The translations under genes and the position numbers were made by a program. This document shows, in pieces, positions 1 to 9,520 of a stretch of DNA of 64,000 bases. The DNA is from DYRB01 sp963802205. GTDB taxonomy: Bacteria; Pseudomonadota; Gammaproteobacteria; Chromatiales; Chromatiaceae. The notes beneath the pieces are model-generated. The model worked only from the letters and a program-made list of their open reading frames with translations, did no database searches and was not told where the DNA came from. The stretch is taken from assembly GCA_963802205.1 (NCBI GenBank), contig CAWDHW010000010.1, positions 62,001-126,000 of the forward strand, given 5' to 3'. Numbering within the stretch: position 1 is the stretch's first letter; each line of letters starts with the position of its first letter.

Positions 1-134
1 AGGGAGTTACTGGCCCCGCTGCGGTCGCGCTCCGGCGCCACCACGATGACCCGCCCCAGGGGCCGCAGGGCCTCGACCAGGGCGCGCAGACCGGGGGATT
101 GATAGCCGTCGTCGTTACTGACCAGGATCTTCAT
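1..134 (-). CDS. surE: 5'-nucleotidase SurE, N-terminal part (cut by window edge)
   Basis: The first 44 codons of SurE, a metal-dependent nucleoside monophosphate phosphatase, run off the left edge of the window. Visible are the NDDG motif at residues 7-10, whose aspartates bind the metal in the SurE family, and APERDRSG at 33-40, which places the conserved metal-site serine at residue 39 as in Escherichia coli. It is transcribed away from the Smr gene across about 360 bp. The family identity is clear despite the truncation; the rest of the protein cannot be judged. Confidence 0.9.
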   Translation of the reverse strand, partial: MKILVSNDDGYQSPGLRALVEALRPLGRVIVVAPERDRSGASNS

Positions 135-495
135 GGATGACAGGGGATTACATGAGTGATGCCCGAATGTGTAGCGGGCCAACCTTGCCGGGCGACACCG
201 CCGCGAGCGCCGGCAACGGCGCCAGCCCTCGGCCCGCCTGCATCATACTGACAAAGGCCAGTCCGGGCACCCGATGCCTTCACCGTAAGATAACAAGAAC
301 CCCGTCACAGAATAACAGTGGCAAATAACGTGGCAAACTACAGGCCAGCGAGCGTTGGCAACCACAGGAATTTAGGAACACGCTCGGGGCATGGAGACGA
401 CCTCGGCGGCGGTCGCTTGCGCCATGACGCCCACGCATCCGACCGGGTGGGTCGCGTTATATACTCTTTGCCCCCCAGTCGAGACCCCAGGGTCC
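135..495. other. Divergent intergenic region between surE and smr
   Basis: About 360 bp separate the divergent surE and smr genes and should hold both promoters. A TATACT hexamer at 460-465 could be a -10 element for smr, but no good -35 lies at the right distance. No repeat, RNA gene or credible small gene is visible. Confidence 0.4.
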
Positions 496-1056
496 ATGAG
501 CAAGCCACCCGCAACCGCCGAGCTTGAGCTGTTCCAGGCCGCCTGCGAGGGCGCCCAGCCTCTGGCGTACGACCTGGCCGAACCCTACCGGCGCCGCCCC
601 CCGCCCCTGCCCATCCCCCAACCGGCCCACCTGCTGGACGCCGACGAGGCGCAGGCGGTGCTGTCCGAGGCCGAGGTCGAGACGGGAGATTTCCTGTTCT
701 TCGCCCGCCCCGGGGTACAGAACCGGGTCCTCCACGACCTGCAACGGGGCCACTTCGAGGTGGACATCGAACTCGACCTTCATGGGCTGACGGTGGAGAT
801 CGCCCGCCGTGTCCTTGGCGAATTCCTGCGCGACTGCGCGCGGCTGCGGGTACGCTGTGCCCGCATCATCCACGGCAAGGGATTCGGCTCCGCCGAGCGC
901 CAGTCGGTGCTCAAGTGCAAGGTGAACTACTGGCTACGGCTCCGCGAGGAGGTCCTCGCCTTCTGTTCGGCCACCCGGCGCGATGGCGGGACTGGGGCCG
1001 TCTACGTCCTGCTGCGTAACCCGGACAAGGCCCTGCGCCAACCCCGACGCCGCTGA
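496..1056 (+). CDS. Smr domain protein (SmrA/SmrB-like)
   Basis: A 186-residue Smr-domain protein. After a Pro-rich N-terminal part it carries DLHG at residues 94-97 and HGKG at 126-129, the two signatures of the Smr fold, and ends with a typical GTGAVYVLLR strand. Stand-alone Smr proteins are known or suspected nucleases; SmrB cleaves mRNA at collided ribosomes in E. coli. The start at MSKPPA was preferred over an in-frame ATG 35 codons upstream because the upstream residues look non-coding. It lies just ahead of tmcA on the same strand. Which Smr subfamily it belongs to cannot be settled from the sequence alone. Confidence 0.85.
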   Translation: MSKPPATAELELFQAACEGAQPLAYDLAEPYRRRPPPLPIPQPAHLLDADEAQAVLSEAEVETGDFLFFARPGVQNRVLHDLQRGHFEVDIELDLHGLTVEIARRVLGEFLRDCARLRVRCARIIHGKGFGSAERQSVLKCKVNYWLRLREEVLAFCSATRRDGGTGAVYVLLRNPDKALRQPRRR

Positions 1057-1167
1057 TGGTTCAGGGCAGACCAACCCCCTGTGATACGACGCCCTCCCGA
1101 GCCCCCAGCACCACCATGCCCGATCCAGCCATTGCCACCCTCGCCGCCCGCCTGCGCGCCATAGCCC

Positions 1168-3348
1168 GTGCCAGCCTGCCAGCGCCGCGCCCTGGTCCTG
1201 AGCGGCCCGGCCCCCTGGACTCTGGCCGCCGCGCGCCTGGCCCTGGCCGATCCTGTTGCCAGCGGCACCGTCACCTGGCTCACCGGGCGCGACATCCCCG
1301 AACCCCACCTCCCCCCGAACGCTGGCGCCAGGCTGCTGGGCGGGGAGTCCGACACCCTGGTCTACGATACCCAGGGCGGATTCGACCCCGACAGCCTCGG
1401 AGCCGCCCTCGGGGCGCTCCGCGGTGGCGGGCTCCTGATCCTGTTGACCCCAGACCTGGACGTCTGGCCAGACCTCCCCGATCCCCTGACGCCCCACGGC
1501 CTGCCCCCACCCCGTGGACTACCCGACGGGACCGGGCGTCTGGTGCGACGCCTGGTGCAGGTCCTCGCCACGGCCCCCGGGGTGACCCTGGTCCACCCGG
1601 ATCGGCCTCTGCCCCCTTCACCAGCCGGCACAGGCGTCCCCCCTAACCTGGCCACACTGCAAGCGGACCCCACCACCCCGGACCAGGGCCGCGCAATCGC
1701 CGCCATCCTCAAAATGGCGCGCGGCCGGGCCCGCCGTCCCCTGGTCATCACCTCCGACCGGGGGCGCGGTAAGTCCTCCGCCCTCGGGCTCGCCGCCGCG
1801 CGACTCCTCGCCGAGGACGCGGCCAAGATTCTGGTCACAGCCCCCCGCCACGAGGCCGTCACACCCGTCTTTACCCATGCCGGGCGCCTGCTGGCGGAAC
1901 GCGGACTCGAGTTCGAGACAGGCCCGGGCCTGGTGTCCCCGGGGGCGGCGTGGTTGAAATTCCTCCCACCGGACATCCTGGCCCAGGCCGGCCCCAGTGC
2001 GGACCTGCTCCTGGTAGACGAGGCCGCGGGGATACCCGCACCCCTGCTCGAAGCCCTGCTGCGGCGCTACCCGCGGGTGGTCTTCGCCAGCACCGTCCAC
2101 GGGTACGAGGGGACCGGGCGCGGCTTCGAGATCCGCTTCCGCAAGACCCTCGACCGTCTGACCCCGGACTGGCGCGCCCTGACCCTGGCCACCCCAATCC
2201 GCTGGGCCGCCGACGATCCCATCGAGGCCCTGGCCAATCACGCGTTGCTGCTCGACGCCACCCCGGCCAGGGACACCGACCTGACCGCAGCCAGCCCCGC
2301 CACCTGCACCTTCGAGCACCTGGACCGCGCGACCCTGGCCAAGGACGAGCCCAGACTGCGCGAGCTGTTCGGGCTCCTGGTCCTGGCCCACTACCAGACA
2401 TCCCCGGCGGACCTCGGCCACCTCCTCGACGCCCCCGGGGTGCACGTCTACGCCCTATGCCACGCCGGGCATATCGCCGCTACCGCTTTAGGGGCCATCG
2501 AGGGCGGCTTCCCCGCGAACCTCGCAGCGGAAGTCTTCGCCGGGCGCCGCCGCCCCCGCGGGCACCTCCTGCCCCAGACCCTGTCTGCCCATGCCGGGAT
2601 CGAAGAGGCACCGGGGCTCGCCTACCTGCGTCTGGTGCGCGTCGCCGTCCATCCCGCGGCCCAGGGCCGAGGCCTGGGACGGGCCTTACTCGACGGTGTC
2701 AAAGCCGACGCCGTCGCCCTGGGGCTCGACCTCATCGGCGCCAGCTTCGGCGCCACCCCGGACCTGATACAGTTCTGGCGGCGCTGCGGCCTGCCCCTGG
2801 CCCACATCGGCACCAGCCGCAACGCGGCCAGCGGGGCACACGCCGCGGTGGTCCTGGCCGGGCTCACTCCGGTGGGTCTCGCCCTGGCGGGCCTGGCCCG
2901 TTGCCGCCTGGCCGCGGCCCTTCCGACCGGGCTCGCCGGGCCCCTGCGGGACCTGGAACCTGCCCTCGCCCTGTCCCTGATGACCGACCCGAGCGAGCCT
3001 GCCCCACCGGTGGACCTCGACGCCCGCGCCTGGCGCGAGCTGGCGGCCTTCGGTCACGCCGCCCGCCCCTATGAGGCCGTCATCCCCCCCCTGGCACGAC
3101 TCGCCGCGGCGGGCCTGGCGGGCGGGGGCTTGGCGCCGAAGCAGGCCCTGGCCCTGATCGCCGCCGTGCTGCAACACCGGGACCTGGCTTTGGTCGCCGC
3201 CCTGATCGGTGCCACCGGGCGAGGCGCGGTCATCGCCACCCTGCGCGAGGCGACCCGTGCCCTGCTGCACAACTTGGCGCCACCGGAGTTGACGGGGTAT
3301 GTTCGGGACCTGAGGCAAGCCCCCTACACAGAGCCCGAGCGCACCTGA
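1168..3348 (+). CDS. tmcA: tRNA(Met) cytidine acetyltransferase TmcA (N-terminus probably frameshifted)
   Basis: TmcA makes N4-acetylcytidine at the wobble base of elongator tRNA-Met using acetyl-CoA and ATP. The 726-residue frame has a Walker A DRGRGKSS (197-204), a DEAA Walker B (284-287), the RNA-helicase-like core and a GNAT acetyl-CoA loop QGRGLGRALL (499-508). The annotated GTG start lies directly behind an in-frame TAG at 1162-1164. A better N-terminus lies in another frame from ATG 1116 (MPDPAIATLAARLRAIARA), which would join at about 1179 if one surplus C were removed. The true protein is therefore probably about 743 residues. E. coli TmcA has 671 residues, so this is a slightly long member of the family. 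Confidence 0.9.
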   Translation: MPACQRRALVLSGPAPWTLAAARLALADPVASGTVTWLTGRDIPEPHLPPNAGARLLGGESDTLVYDTQGGFDPDSLGAALGALRGGGLLILLTPDLDVWPDLPDPLTPHGLPPPRGLPDGTGRLVRRLVQVLATAPGVTLVHPDRPLPPSPAGTGVPPNLATLQADPTTPDQGRAIAAILKMARGRARRPLVITSDRGRGKSSALGLAAARLLAEDAAKILVTAPRHEAVTPVFTHAGRLLAERGLEFETGPGLVSPGAAWLKFLPPDILAQAGPSADLLLVDEAAGIPAPLLEALLRRYPRVVFASTVHGYEGTGRGFEIRFRKTLDRLTPDWRALTLATPIRWAADDPIEALANHALLLDATPARDTDLTAASPATCTFEHLDRATLAKDEPRLRELFGLLVLAHYQTSPADLGHLLDAPGVHVYALCHAGHIAATALGAIEGGFPANLAAEVFAGRRRPRGHLLPQTLSAHAGIEEAPGLAYLRLVRVAVHPAAQGRGLGRALLDGVKADAVALGLDLIGASFGATPDLIQFWRRCGLPLAHIGTSRNAASGAHAAVVLAGLTPVGLALAGLARCRLAAALPTGLAGPLRDLEPALALSLMTDPSEPAPPVDLDARAWRELAAFGHAARPYEAVIPPLARLAAAGLAGGGLAPKQALALIAAVLQHRDLALVAALIGATGRGAVIATLREATRALLHNLAPPELTGYVRDLRQAPYTEPERT

Positions 3349-3355
3349 GATCCGC

Positions 3356-4582
3356 ATGTATACCCCAGACGACATAGAGCGCAGCACGAGCCTCGGTGCC
3401 GGCGCGACGCCGGCGCTCCCGGACATGCACACCCCGGACTACCAAGGCGGCAGCATTGTCAACCTGATGTCTTCCATCGTAGCGGCCCGCGGAGGGAACA
3501 GCGCTTACCTCCCCCTGCACCTGCTCCCGCCGGCGGAGATCATCGGGGTCACTAATCTTGTGCTCCTCGTCATCGATGGCCTTGGTGCGGATTACCTCGC
3601 CCTCCATTCCCCCCATGGTCTGTTGTCGCGCCACCTGCGCGGTGCCATCACCACCGTTTTCCCCACCACCACGGCCGCCGCCATCCCCAGCTTCCTCACC
3701 GGCGAGGCACCACAGCAGCACGGACTTACGGGCTGGTTCACCTGGCTGCGGGAACTCGGCTGTGTCATGACCGTCTTACCCGGCCAGCCGCGCTACGGCG
3801 GCGGCAGTTATCGCGGGGCCGGCATCGACCCCGCACGACTCTATGGCCTGACCCCGATCTTTCAGCGCCTGCGTACCCCATCGGTGGTCGTCAGCCCCGC
3901 CTACATCGCCGCCTCCGACTTCAACCAGTCCCTGGCCGCGGGCGCCAGCACCATTCCCTTCGACGGCCTGGCGGCCATGTTCCGCGCCACTGCCGCCGAG
4001 CTACGCCGATCCGTCGAACCCCGATATTTCTATCTCTACTGGCCCAAGCTCGACACCCTGGGCCACCATCAGGGAATCGAGTCTCCAGCTACCCTGCGCC
4101 ACCTGGCGGAGATCGAGCAGGCCCTGACCGACTTCCTGGTCCAGGCCGCAGGGACCGACACCCTGGTCCTGGTCACCGCCGACCATGGCCAAATCGACAC
4201 CAGCCCCGCCGACCGTATCGACTTGTCGGACCACCCGGAACTCGCCCAATGCCTCGCCCTTCCGCTGTGCGGCGAACCCCGCGCTGCCTTCTGCTACCTG
4301 CGCCCCGGGCGGGTCGAGACCTTTATCGACTACTGCCGCACCCAGTTCGCCGGACGGATGGAGGTTATCCCCAGTCAGGACCTCATCGACCGCGGCCTGT
4401 TTGGGCTCGGCACCCCCAACCCGCGCCTCGCCGAGCGGGTGGGTGACCTGACCCTCCTGATGCTGGGCAACAACGTCATCAACGAACGCCTTCCCGGCGA
4501 GACTCCCCAGGTCCAGGTCGGTGCCCACGGTGGCCTGAGCCGCACCGAAATGCTGGTCCCGCTCTGCCTGCTGAGGGCCTGA
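3356..4582 (+). CDS. Alkaline phosphatase-family nucleotide pyrophosphatase/phosphodiesterase
   Basis: A type I phosphodiesterase/nucleotide pyrophosphatase-like protein of the alkaline phosphatase superfamily, 408 residues with the first start. Metal and nucleophile motifs are visible: VIDGLG with Asp74, FPTTTAAAI near 102-110 supplying the nucleophile Thr, and a C-terminal TADHGQ. There is no clear signal peptide, so a cytoplasmic location is likely. The substrate is unknown. It begins only 7 bp after tmcA and may be co-transcribed. The start is uncertain: ATG at 3425 would remove a low-complexity stretch encoded by an imperfect GC palindrome (near 3397-3413). Confidence 0.75.
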   Translation: MYTPDDIERSTSLGAGATPALPDMHTPDYQGGSIVNLMSSIVAARGGNSAYLPLHLLPPAEIIGVTNLVLLVIDGLGADYLALHSPHGLLSRHLRGAITTVFPTTTAAAIPSFLTGEAPQQHGLTGWFTWLRELGCVMTVLPGQPRYGGGSYRGAGIDPARLYGLTPIFQRLRTPSVVVSPAYIAASDFNQSLAAGASTIPFDGLAAMFRATAAELRRSVEPRYFYLYWPKLDTLGHHQGIESPATLRHLAEIEQALTDFLVQAAGTDTLVLVTADHGQIDTSPADRIDLSDHPELAQCLALPLCGEPRAAFCYLRPGRVETFIDYCRTQFAGRMEVIPSQDLIDRGLFGLGTPNPRLAERVGDLTLLMLGNNVINERLPGETPQVQVGAHGGLSRTEMLVPLCLLRA

Positions 4583-4709
4583 CAGACCCTGGTTCACCCA
4601 AACCGAGGTCCGTCCTGCCGGCCCCAGCCAGACCCTGACAGAGACGCCCCGCGGGCTCCCGCAGGGATGAGGTCGCGCCCCTGACCGACAGGCTCGACCG
4701 CCGTGTCCG

Positions 4710-5078
4710 TCACCGCCCGGACGGCACCATCTGCTCCATAACCCCCATGGGGTTCATCTCTTGGATCTGCTTGCTCCCGGTCTGGATAACCCCCGCCATG
4801 CGATCGACACTCACGCGCATGCCGCGCATGTCCGAAGCCATGACGTCCACGCTCCCCCGGATGCCATTGACCTGTTCCGCGAGCCCGCTGATGTCCTGCC
4901 CCATGCGGTGCATGTCCACTCCCATGCCGCGGATGTCCACGGCCATGGAGGCGATGTCCTGTGTCATGAACGACATGCTCCGAGACATGTCGTACATCAG
5001 CTTGAGCAGAAAGCCGAAGGCTGAGGCGGCCAGCAGCCCGATCAGGGCCATGGAGAGGATGCGAGAAACCGGTTTCAT
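4710..5078 (-). CDS. Small membrane-anchored coiled-coil protein, unknown function
   Basis: A 122-residue protein with one N-terminal membrane helix (about 6-28), then ten consecutive heptads. Met, Leu or Ile occurs at 31, 38, 45, 52, 59, 66, 73, 80, 87 and 94, and Met, Ile or Val four residues after each. This predicts a long parallel coiled coil in the periplasm, rich in Met and in VDxxG-type turns. The start ATG at 5078 is preceded by AGGAAG at good spacing, so the longer upstream frame is rejected. It resembles the coiled-coil stalk of chemoreceptors but has no signalling tip. It is divergent from deaD; no function is proposed. Confidence 0.65.
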   Translation of the reverse strand: MKPVSRILSMALIGLLAASAFGFLLKLMYDMSRSMSFMTQDIASMAVDIRGMGVDMHRMGQDISGLAEQVNGIRGSVDVMASDMRGMRVSVDRMAGVIQTGSKQIQEMNPMGVMEQMVPSGR

Positions 5079-5147
5079 GGCTGGACTTCCTGAGTCTGGC
5101 AGGGGCTGTTGGATCGGCCGCGTGTTCGTAGCGGTACCCTTAGGATG

Positions 5148-5176
5148 CCACAACCCGCCCTGCTGCGGGGTTGTGG
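5148..5176. other. Stem-loop between the coiled-coil gene and deaD
   Basis: An inverted repeat with left arm CCACAACCCGC and right arm GCGGGGTTGTGG (one bulged base) and a six-base loop lies in the divergent intergenic region. No T-run follows on either strand, so it is not an obvious terminator. It could be an mRNA leader structure or a protein site. Confidence 0.35.
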
Positions 5177-5383
5177 CCCGCACTGGGGACCGCAATGCAG
5201 GTATGGGCGGACACCGATGCCTGTCCCGGCGTCATCGCATAGGTGGTTCGAGCCCCCAACCGAGCGCAGGACTATAGGCACTGTTTGATCTTTCTGGCGC
5301 CTTGGCGCATGCTGCGCCGTTTACCTGGCGCCGGTGACCGAGCCAATCCCGCCTCGGTGCAGCGCCCAGCCCGCGAGGCCCCC

Positions 5384-7873
5384 ATGGATACCCCAGACCC
5401 GAGCGTCACTCCCAGCGACGCCGCCCCAACCGACCTGCGCCCAGCGCCAGCCCCAATTCACACCCCCGAACTCGCTCCTGCTATGGCCGTCGAGGCGCAG
5501 GCACAGCCGATCAGCCCCGAGGCCGAGCCCGAAGCGGCCGCCGAGCCGGAGCCTCCGCCGATCGCCGCCCGGCCGCAGGCCCAGCCAGCGGCGTCCGAGG
5601 CCGAACCTGCCAACGCCGGACCCCAGGGATTCGATACCTTCGCCCTTGCCGGACCGGTGCGTGAGGCCCTGCGCAACCTTGGTTACGAGGTACCAACCCC
5701 GATCCAGTTGGAATGCATCCCGCACATTTTGGCCGGGCGCGACATCCTCGGCCAGGCCCAGACCGGCACCGGTAAGACCGCCGCCTTCGCCGTGCCTTTG
5801 GTCAATCGTATCGACCTGACCTTGTCGGATCCCCAGGTCCTGGTCCTCACCCCCACCCGCGAGTTAGCCCTTCAGGTCGCCGAGGCATTCCACAGCTACG
5901 GCCGCCTGCTGGACGGTTTCATGGTCCTGCCGCTCTACGGCGGTCAGTCCTTTGGCACCCAGATACGCCAGCTCCAGCGCGGCGCACACGTCGTCGTCGG
6001 CACCCCGGGGCGGGTCATGGACCACATGCGCCAGGGCTACCTGAACCTCGAGGGTATCCGCACCCTGGTCTTGGACGAAGCCGACGAAATGCTCAACATG
6101 GGCTTCGCCGAGGACATCGACTGGATTTTCGACCAGGCCCCTGAGGGGCGCCAGGTGGCCCTGTTCTCCGCCACCATGCCCCCGACCATCCGAAAGGTCG
6201 CCCAGGCCCATCTGATCGATCCGGTGGAAGTCAAGGTCGCCTCCAAGACCGCCACCGTCGATACCATCGAGCAGCGCCACTGTGTGGTCACCGGTTACCA
6301 CAAGATCGATGTCCTCACCCGGGTCCTGGAGGTCGAGCCCTTCGACGCCATGTTGGTGTTCGTGCGCACCAAGAACGCCACCCTGGAGGTCGCCGAAAAG
6401 CTCACCGCCCACGGATTCTCCGCCGAGGCGCTCAACGGCGACATGACCCAGGAGGCCCGCGAGCGCACCATCACCCGACTGAAGGCGGGACGCCTGGACA
6501 TCCTCGTAGCCACCGACGTCGCCGCCCGTGGTCTGGACGTGGAGCGCATCAGTCACGTCGTCAACTACGACATCCCCACCGACCCCGAGGCCTATGTGCA
6601 CCGCGTCGGGCGCACTGGGCGTGCCGGGCGCGAGGGTAAGGCCCTGCTCTTCGTCCAGCCGCGGGAGCGCAATCTGCTGTCCGCCATCGAGCGCACCATC
6701 CGCCAGCGCATCCCGCCCATGGACCCGCCTTCGGCGGCCCAGGTCACCGAGCACCGTATCGACCGCCTCATCGCCCTACTGCGCAGCACCAAGGCCGAAG
6801 AGGACCTGGACTTCTTCTATGCCTTGGTCGGTCGGATCGAGCAAGAGCAAGAGATGAGCCTGCTCGACATCGCCGCCACACTGACCTACCTGATGCAGCG
6901 GGAGCGTCCGCTGGCCATGCGCGACGAGCCGCGCCCACCACGCCAGGCCGGCGTGGAACGCGAGCGCCCGGGGGGCGAGCGTCGCTACGAGGACCGCCCG
7001 CCCCGCGACCGCAACCAAGGGGACCGCCCTCAGGGAGACCGGGCGCAAGCCGACCGCCCCTATCGCCCCCGCGAACGCGACGGAGCCCGCGACTCCCGCC
7101 CAACGGGCGCCCCCCGCGAGCGCCAGTACGGCGACCACCGTTACGACCAGCGGCCTGCCTGGACACAGCAGCAACAGCCCGGTCAGTACGCCCACGAGGA
7201 TCGCCCGGCTCGCGATGATCGCCCTCCCTTCCGCCCTCGCGACGGGGAGACCGGCCGCGGCTTCCGCGACCAGCGCCAGGGACCGTCCCATGACCAACGC
7301 CCGGCCTGGACCCAACAGCAACAGCCCGGTCAGTACGCCCGGGAAGACCGCCCGGCCCGCGACGACCGCCCAGCCTTCCGGCCGGATCGCTCTGACCGGC
7401 CTGACTTCCGCCGGGACGACCGTCCCCGGCGCGAGGACGGCCCCCGCGGCCCGCGACCGGATGCGGTGCCGATGGAGCATTTCCGCATCGATGTCGGCCG
7501 GCGTGACGGCGTCACACCGCGGGAGATCGTCGGGGCCATCGCCAACGAGGGCGGCCTCGACGGGCGCCACATCGGCCGCATCGACATCCAGGACGACCAC
7601 TGCACCCTGGACCTCCCGGCAGGCATGCCGCGGGAGGTAAAGGAGCACCTGCGAAAGGTCTGGGTCTGCGGTCGCCCCCTCAACCTGGCCCCAGCCGAAG
7701 GCGGCCCCAGGGAAGACAGGCCGGGTGGGGATAGACCCAGAGGCACAGATCGCCCCAGAGGGGACCGGCCACGGGGTGATCGCCCGCCACGCACCGACCG
7801 TCCCGCAGGCGGGGATCGGCCAACGGGTGGGGGCCAGCCCCCCCGCCCGGCACGCAAGCCCCGCCTCGGCTGA
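5384..7873 (+). CDS. deaD: DEAD-box RNA helicase DeaD/CsdA
   Basis: An ATP-dependent RNA helicase involved in ribosome assembly and mRNA turnover in the cold in related bacteria. With the start at MDTPDPS it has 829 residues: an Ala/Pro/Glu-rich leader (1-80), Q motif, AQTGTGKT (125-132), PTRELAL, TPGR, DEAD (231-234), SAT (262-264), ARGLD and HRVGRTGRAG, then a charged DRP-rich low-complexity linker and a DbpA-type RNA-binding domain (FRIDVGRRDGVTPREI onward), ending in a second RGD/DRP-rich tail. The linker contains a duplicated block of about 32 residues with PAWTQQQQPGQYA in each copy (7140-7241 and 7290-7385). The acidic leader and long tails make it larger than E. coli DeaD (629 residues). 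Confidence 0.93.
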   Translation: MDTPDPSVTPSDAAPTDLRPAPAPIHTPELAPAMAVEAQAQPISPEAEPEAAAEPEPPPIAARPQAQPAASEAEPANAGPQGFDTFALAGPVREALRNLGYEVPTPIQLECIPHILAGRDILGQAQTGTGKTAAFAVPLVNRIDLTLSDPQVLVLTPTRELALQVAEAFHSYGRLLDGFMVLPLYGGQSFGTQIRQLQRGAHVVVGTPGRVMDHMRQGYLNLEGIRTLVLDEADEMLNMGFAEDIDWIFDQAPEGRQVALFSATMPPTIRKVAQAHLIDPVEVKVASKTATVDTIEQRHCVVTGYHKIDVLTRVLEVEPFDAMLVFVRTKNATLEVAEKLTAHGFSAEALNGDMTQEARERTITRLKAGRLDILVATDVAARGLDVERISHVVNYDIPTDPEAYVHRVGRTGRAGREGKALLFVQPRERNLLSAIERTIRQRIPPMDPPSAAQVTEHRIDRLIALLRSTKAEEDLDFFYALVGRIEQEQEMSLLDIAATLTYLMQRERPLAMRDEPRPPRQAGVERERPGGERRYEDRPPRDRNQGDRPQGDRAQADRPYRPRERDGARDSRPTGAPRERQYGDHRYDQRPAWTQQQQPGQYAHEDRPARDDRPPFRPRDGETGRGFRDQRQGPSHDQRPAWTQQQQPGQYAREDRPARDDRPAFRPDRSDRPDFRRDDRPRREDGPRGPRPDAVPMEHFRIDVGRRDGVTPREIVGAIANEGGLDGRHIGRIDIQDDHCTLDLPAGMPREVKEHLRKVWVCGRPLNLAPAEGGPREDRPGGDRPRGTDRPRGDRPRGDRPPRTDRPAGGDRPTGGGQPPRPARKPRLG

Positions 7874-7894
7874 CCTGCGGTCGGCTTAGGCGCC

Positions 7895-7920
7895 AAAAAG
7901 GCCCGGCCAAAGCCGGGCTG
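7895..7920 (-). terminator. Intrinsic terminator of the prp operon
   Basis: A hairpin with arms GCCCGGC and GCCGGGC (7901-7918) and a four-base loop is followed on the minus strand by CTTTTTGG. It lies between the convergent deaD and prpD genes, and its T-run favours termination of the minus-strand prp transcript. It could also stop deaD less efficiently. Confidence 0.7.
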
Positions 7921-7980
7921 AGATCTCTTGGGAACGACGAGGAGGACGCGGGCTGGCCGGGGCCTCATGCCCGACGGCAC

Positions 7981-9431
7981 TTAGATCGCGAAGAGGTCCA
8001 GGAAGGCGCTGACCGGGGTGGTTACCAGACGCTCGGCGTCCAGGCACAGATCGTAGATGCGCTGGGCCTGGCCCTTGGGGAAGCGGGTGCGCAGGGCCCC
8101 CAGGAACTTTTGCTCCAGGACGGGGATGCCCTCGGCGCGACGCCGGCGGTGACCGATGGGGTACTCGACCTCGACCTTTTCGGTGTGAGTCCCGTCGTAA
8201 AAGAACACCTGCACGGCATTGGCGATGGAGCGTTTGTCCGGGTCCAGGTACTCGCTGGTGTAACGCGGGTCCTCGCGCACGGTCATCTTGTCGCGGAGGG
8301 CATCGATGCGCGGATCGCCAGCCACCCCATCCTCGTAATGGTCGGCGGTCAGGGCACCATGGATCAGGGGCACGGCGACCATGTACTGAATGCAATGGTC
8401 GCGATCCGCCGGGTTGTGCAACGGCCCCTCCTTGCTGATGATGCGAATAGCCGACTCCTGGGTGGTCAACTCGATGCGCTCGATCCGATCCAGGCGGTCC
8501 TTGACCAGGGGGTGAAGGGCCATGGCGCACTCCACCGCGGTTTGGGCGTGGAACTCGGCCGGGAAGCTGATCTTGAACAGGATCTGCTCCATGACATAAC
8601 TGCCGTAGGGCCTCTGAAAGGCGAATTTGTTGCCTTTGAACAGCACGTCGTAGAAACCCCAGCGCGGTGCACTCAAGACCGACGGCAGGCCCATCTCGCC
8701 CTTCATCACCATCATGGCCAGGCGCACCGCCCGGGAACTGGCGTCGCCCGCGGCCCAGGACTTGCGGGACCCGGTATTGGGGGCGTGGCGGTAGGTCCGT
8801 AGGGACTGCCCGTCCACCCAGGCCTGGGACAGGGTGTCGATGATCTGGGCCTTGGTGGCCCCCAGCATCTTGGCCGCCACTGCGGCTGAGGCAACCTTGA
8901 CCAGGACAACGTGGTCGAGCCCAACCCGATTGAAGCTGTTTTCCAGGGCCAGGATGCCCTGGATCTCGTGGGCCTTGACCATGTAGTGCAGGACATCGCC
9001 CACGGTGACCGGGCCGCCCCGCCCTCAGCCACTGCCTTGCGCGAGAGGTAGTCCGAAAGGCCCAGGATGGCCCCAAGGTTGTCCGAGGGGTGGCCCCACT
9101 CCGCCGCCAGCCAGGTGTCGTTGAAATCCAGCCAACGGACCATGGCCCCGAGGTCCCAGGCGGCCTTGACTGGATCGAGCTGGAAGGAGGTCCCCGGGAC
9201 CTTGGCCCCGTTGGGGACGACGGTCCCCGGGACTATGGGCCCCAGGTGCTTGGTGCATTCCGGGTATTGCAAGGCCAGCAGGGCGCAGCCCAGGCTGTCC
9301 ATCAGGCAATTGCGGGCGGTATCCAGGGCCTCTGGGCTATCGATGCGGTAGTCGCAGACATAGTCGGCGATGGCCACCAGTTCCGGGTCGGGATCGGGAC
9401 GCAGGTTGGCTTCGACGTTGTGGGAACTCAT
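7981..9431 (-). CDS. prpD: 2-methylcitrate dehydratase PrpD (frameshifted)
   Basis: PrpD dehydrates 2-methylcitrate to 2-methyl-cis-aconitate in the 2-methylcitrate cycle for propionyl-CoA. The gene is read in two frames. One covers the N-terminal third from MSSHNVEAN at 9431; the other covers the rest from about 9010 on, including KAHEIQGILALENSFNRVG, typical of PrpD. The span is 1451 nt; adding one base in the GGG run at 9011-9013 gives 483 residues, the length of E. coli PrpD. Either the gene is inactivated by a 1-bp deletion or the sequence has an error here. It is the last gene of the gntR-prpB-prpC-prpD operon, after a roughly 90-bp gap from prpC. Confidence 0.88.
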
Positions 9432-9520
9432 GGTTGTTGGCTCCAGGGCTTGGGCACGGGGGTACAGGACCAACAGGCCCTATAGGTCGTATCGGTCATC
9501 TCGGTCGTATAGGCAATTGC

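Noticed and set aside
460..465. TATACT as smr promoter -10
   Set aside because: No acceptable -35 at 16-18 bp; kept only as a weak remark.
5864..6754. Minus-strand frame opposite deaD
   Set aside because: Shadow of helicase codons, Gly/Asp/Leu-rich without any domain.
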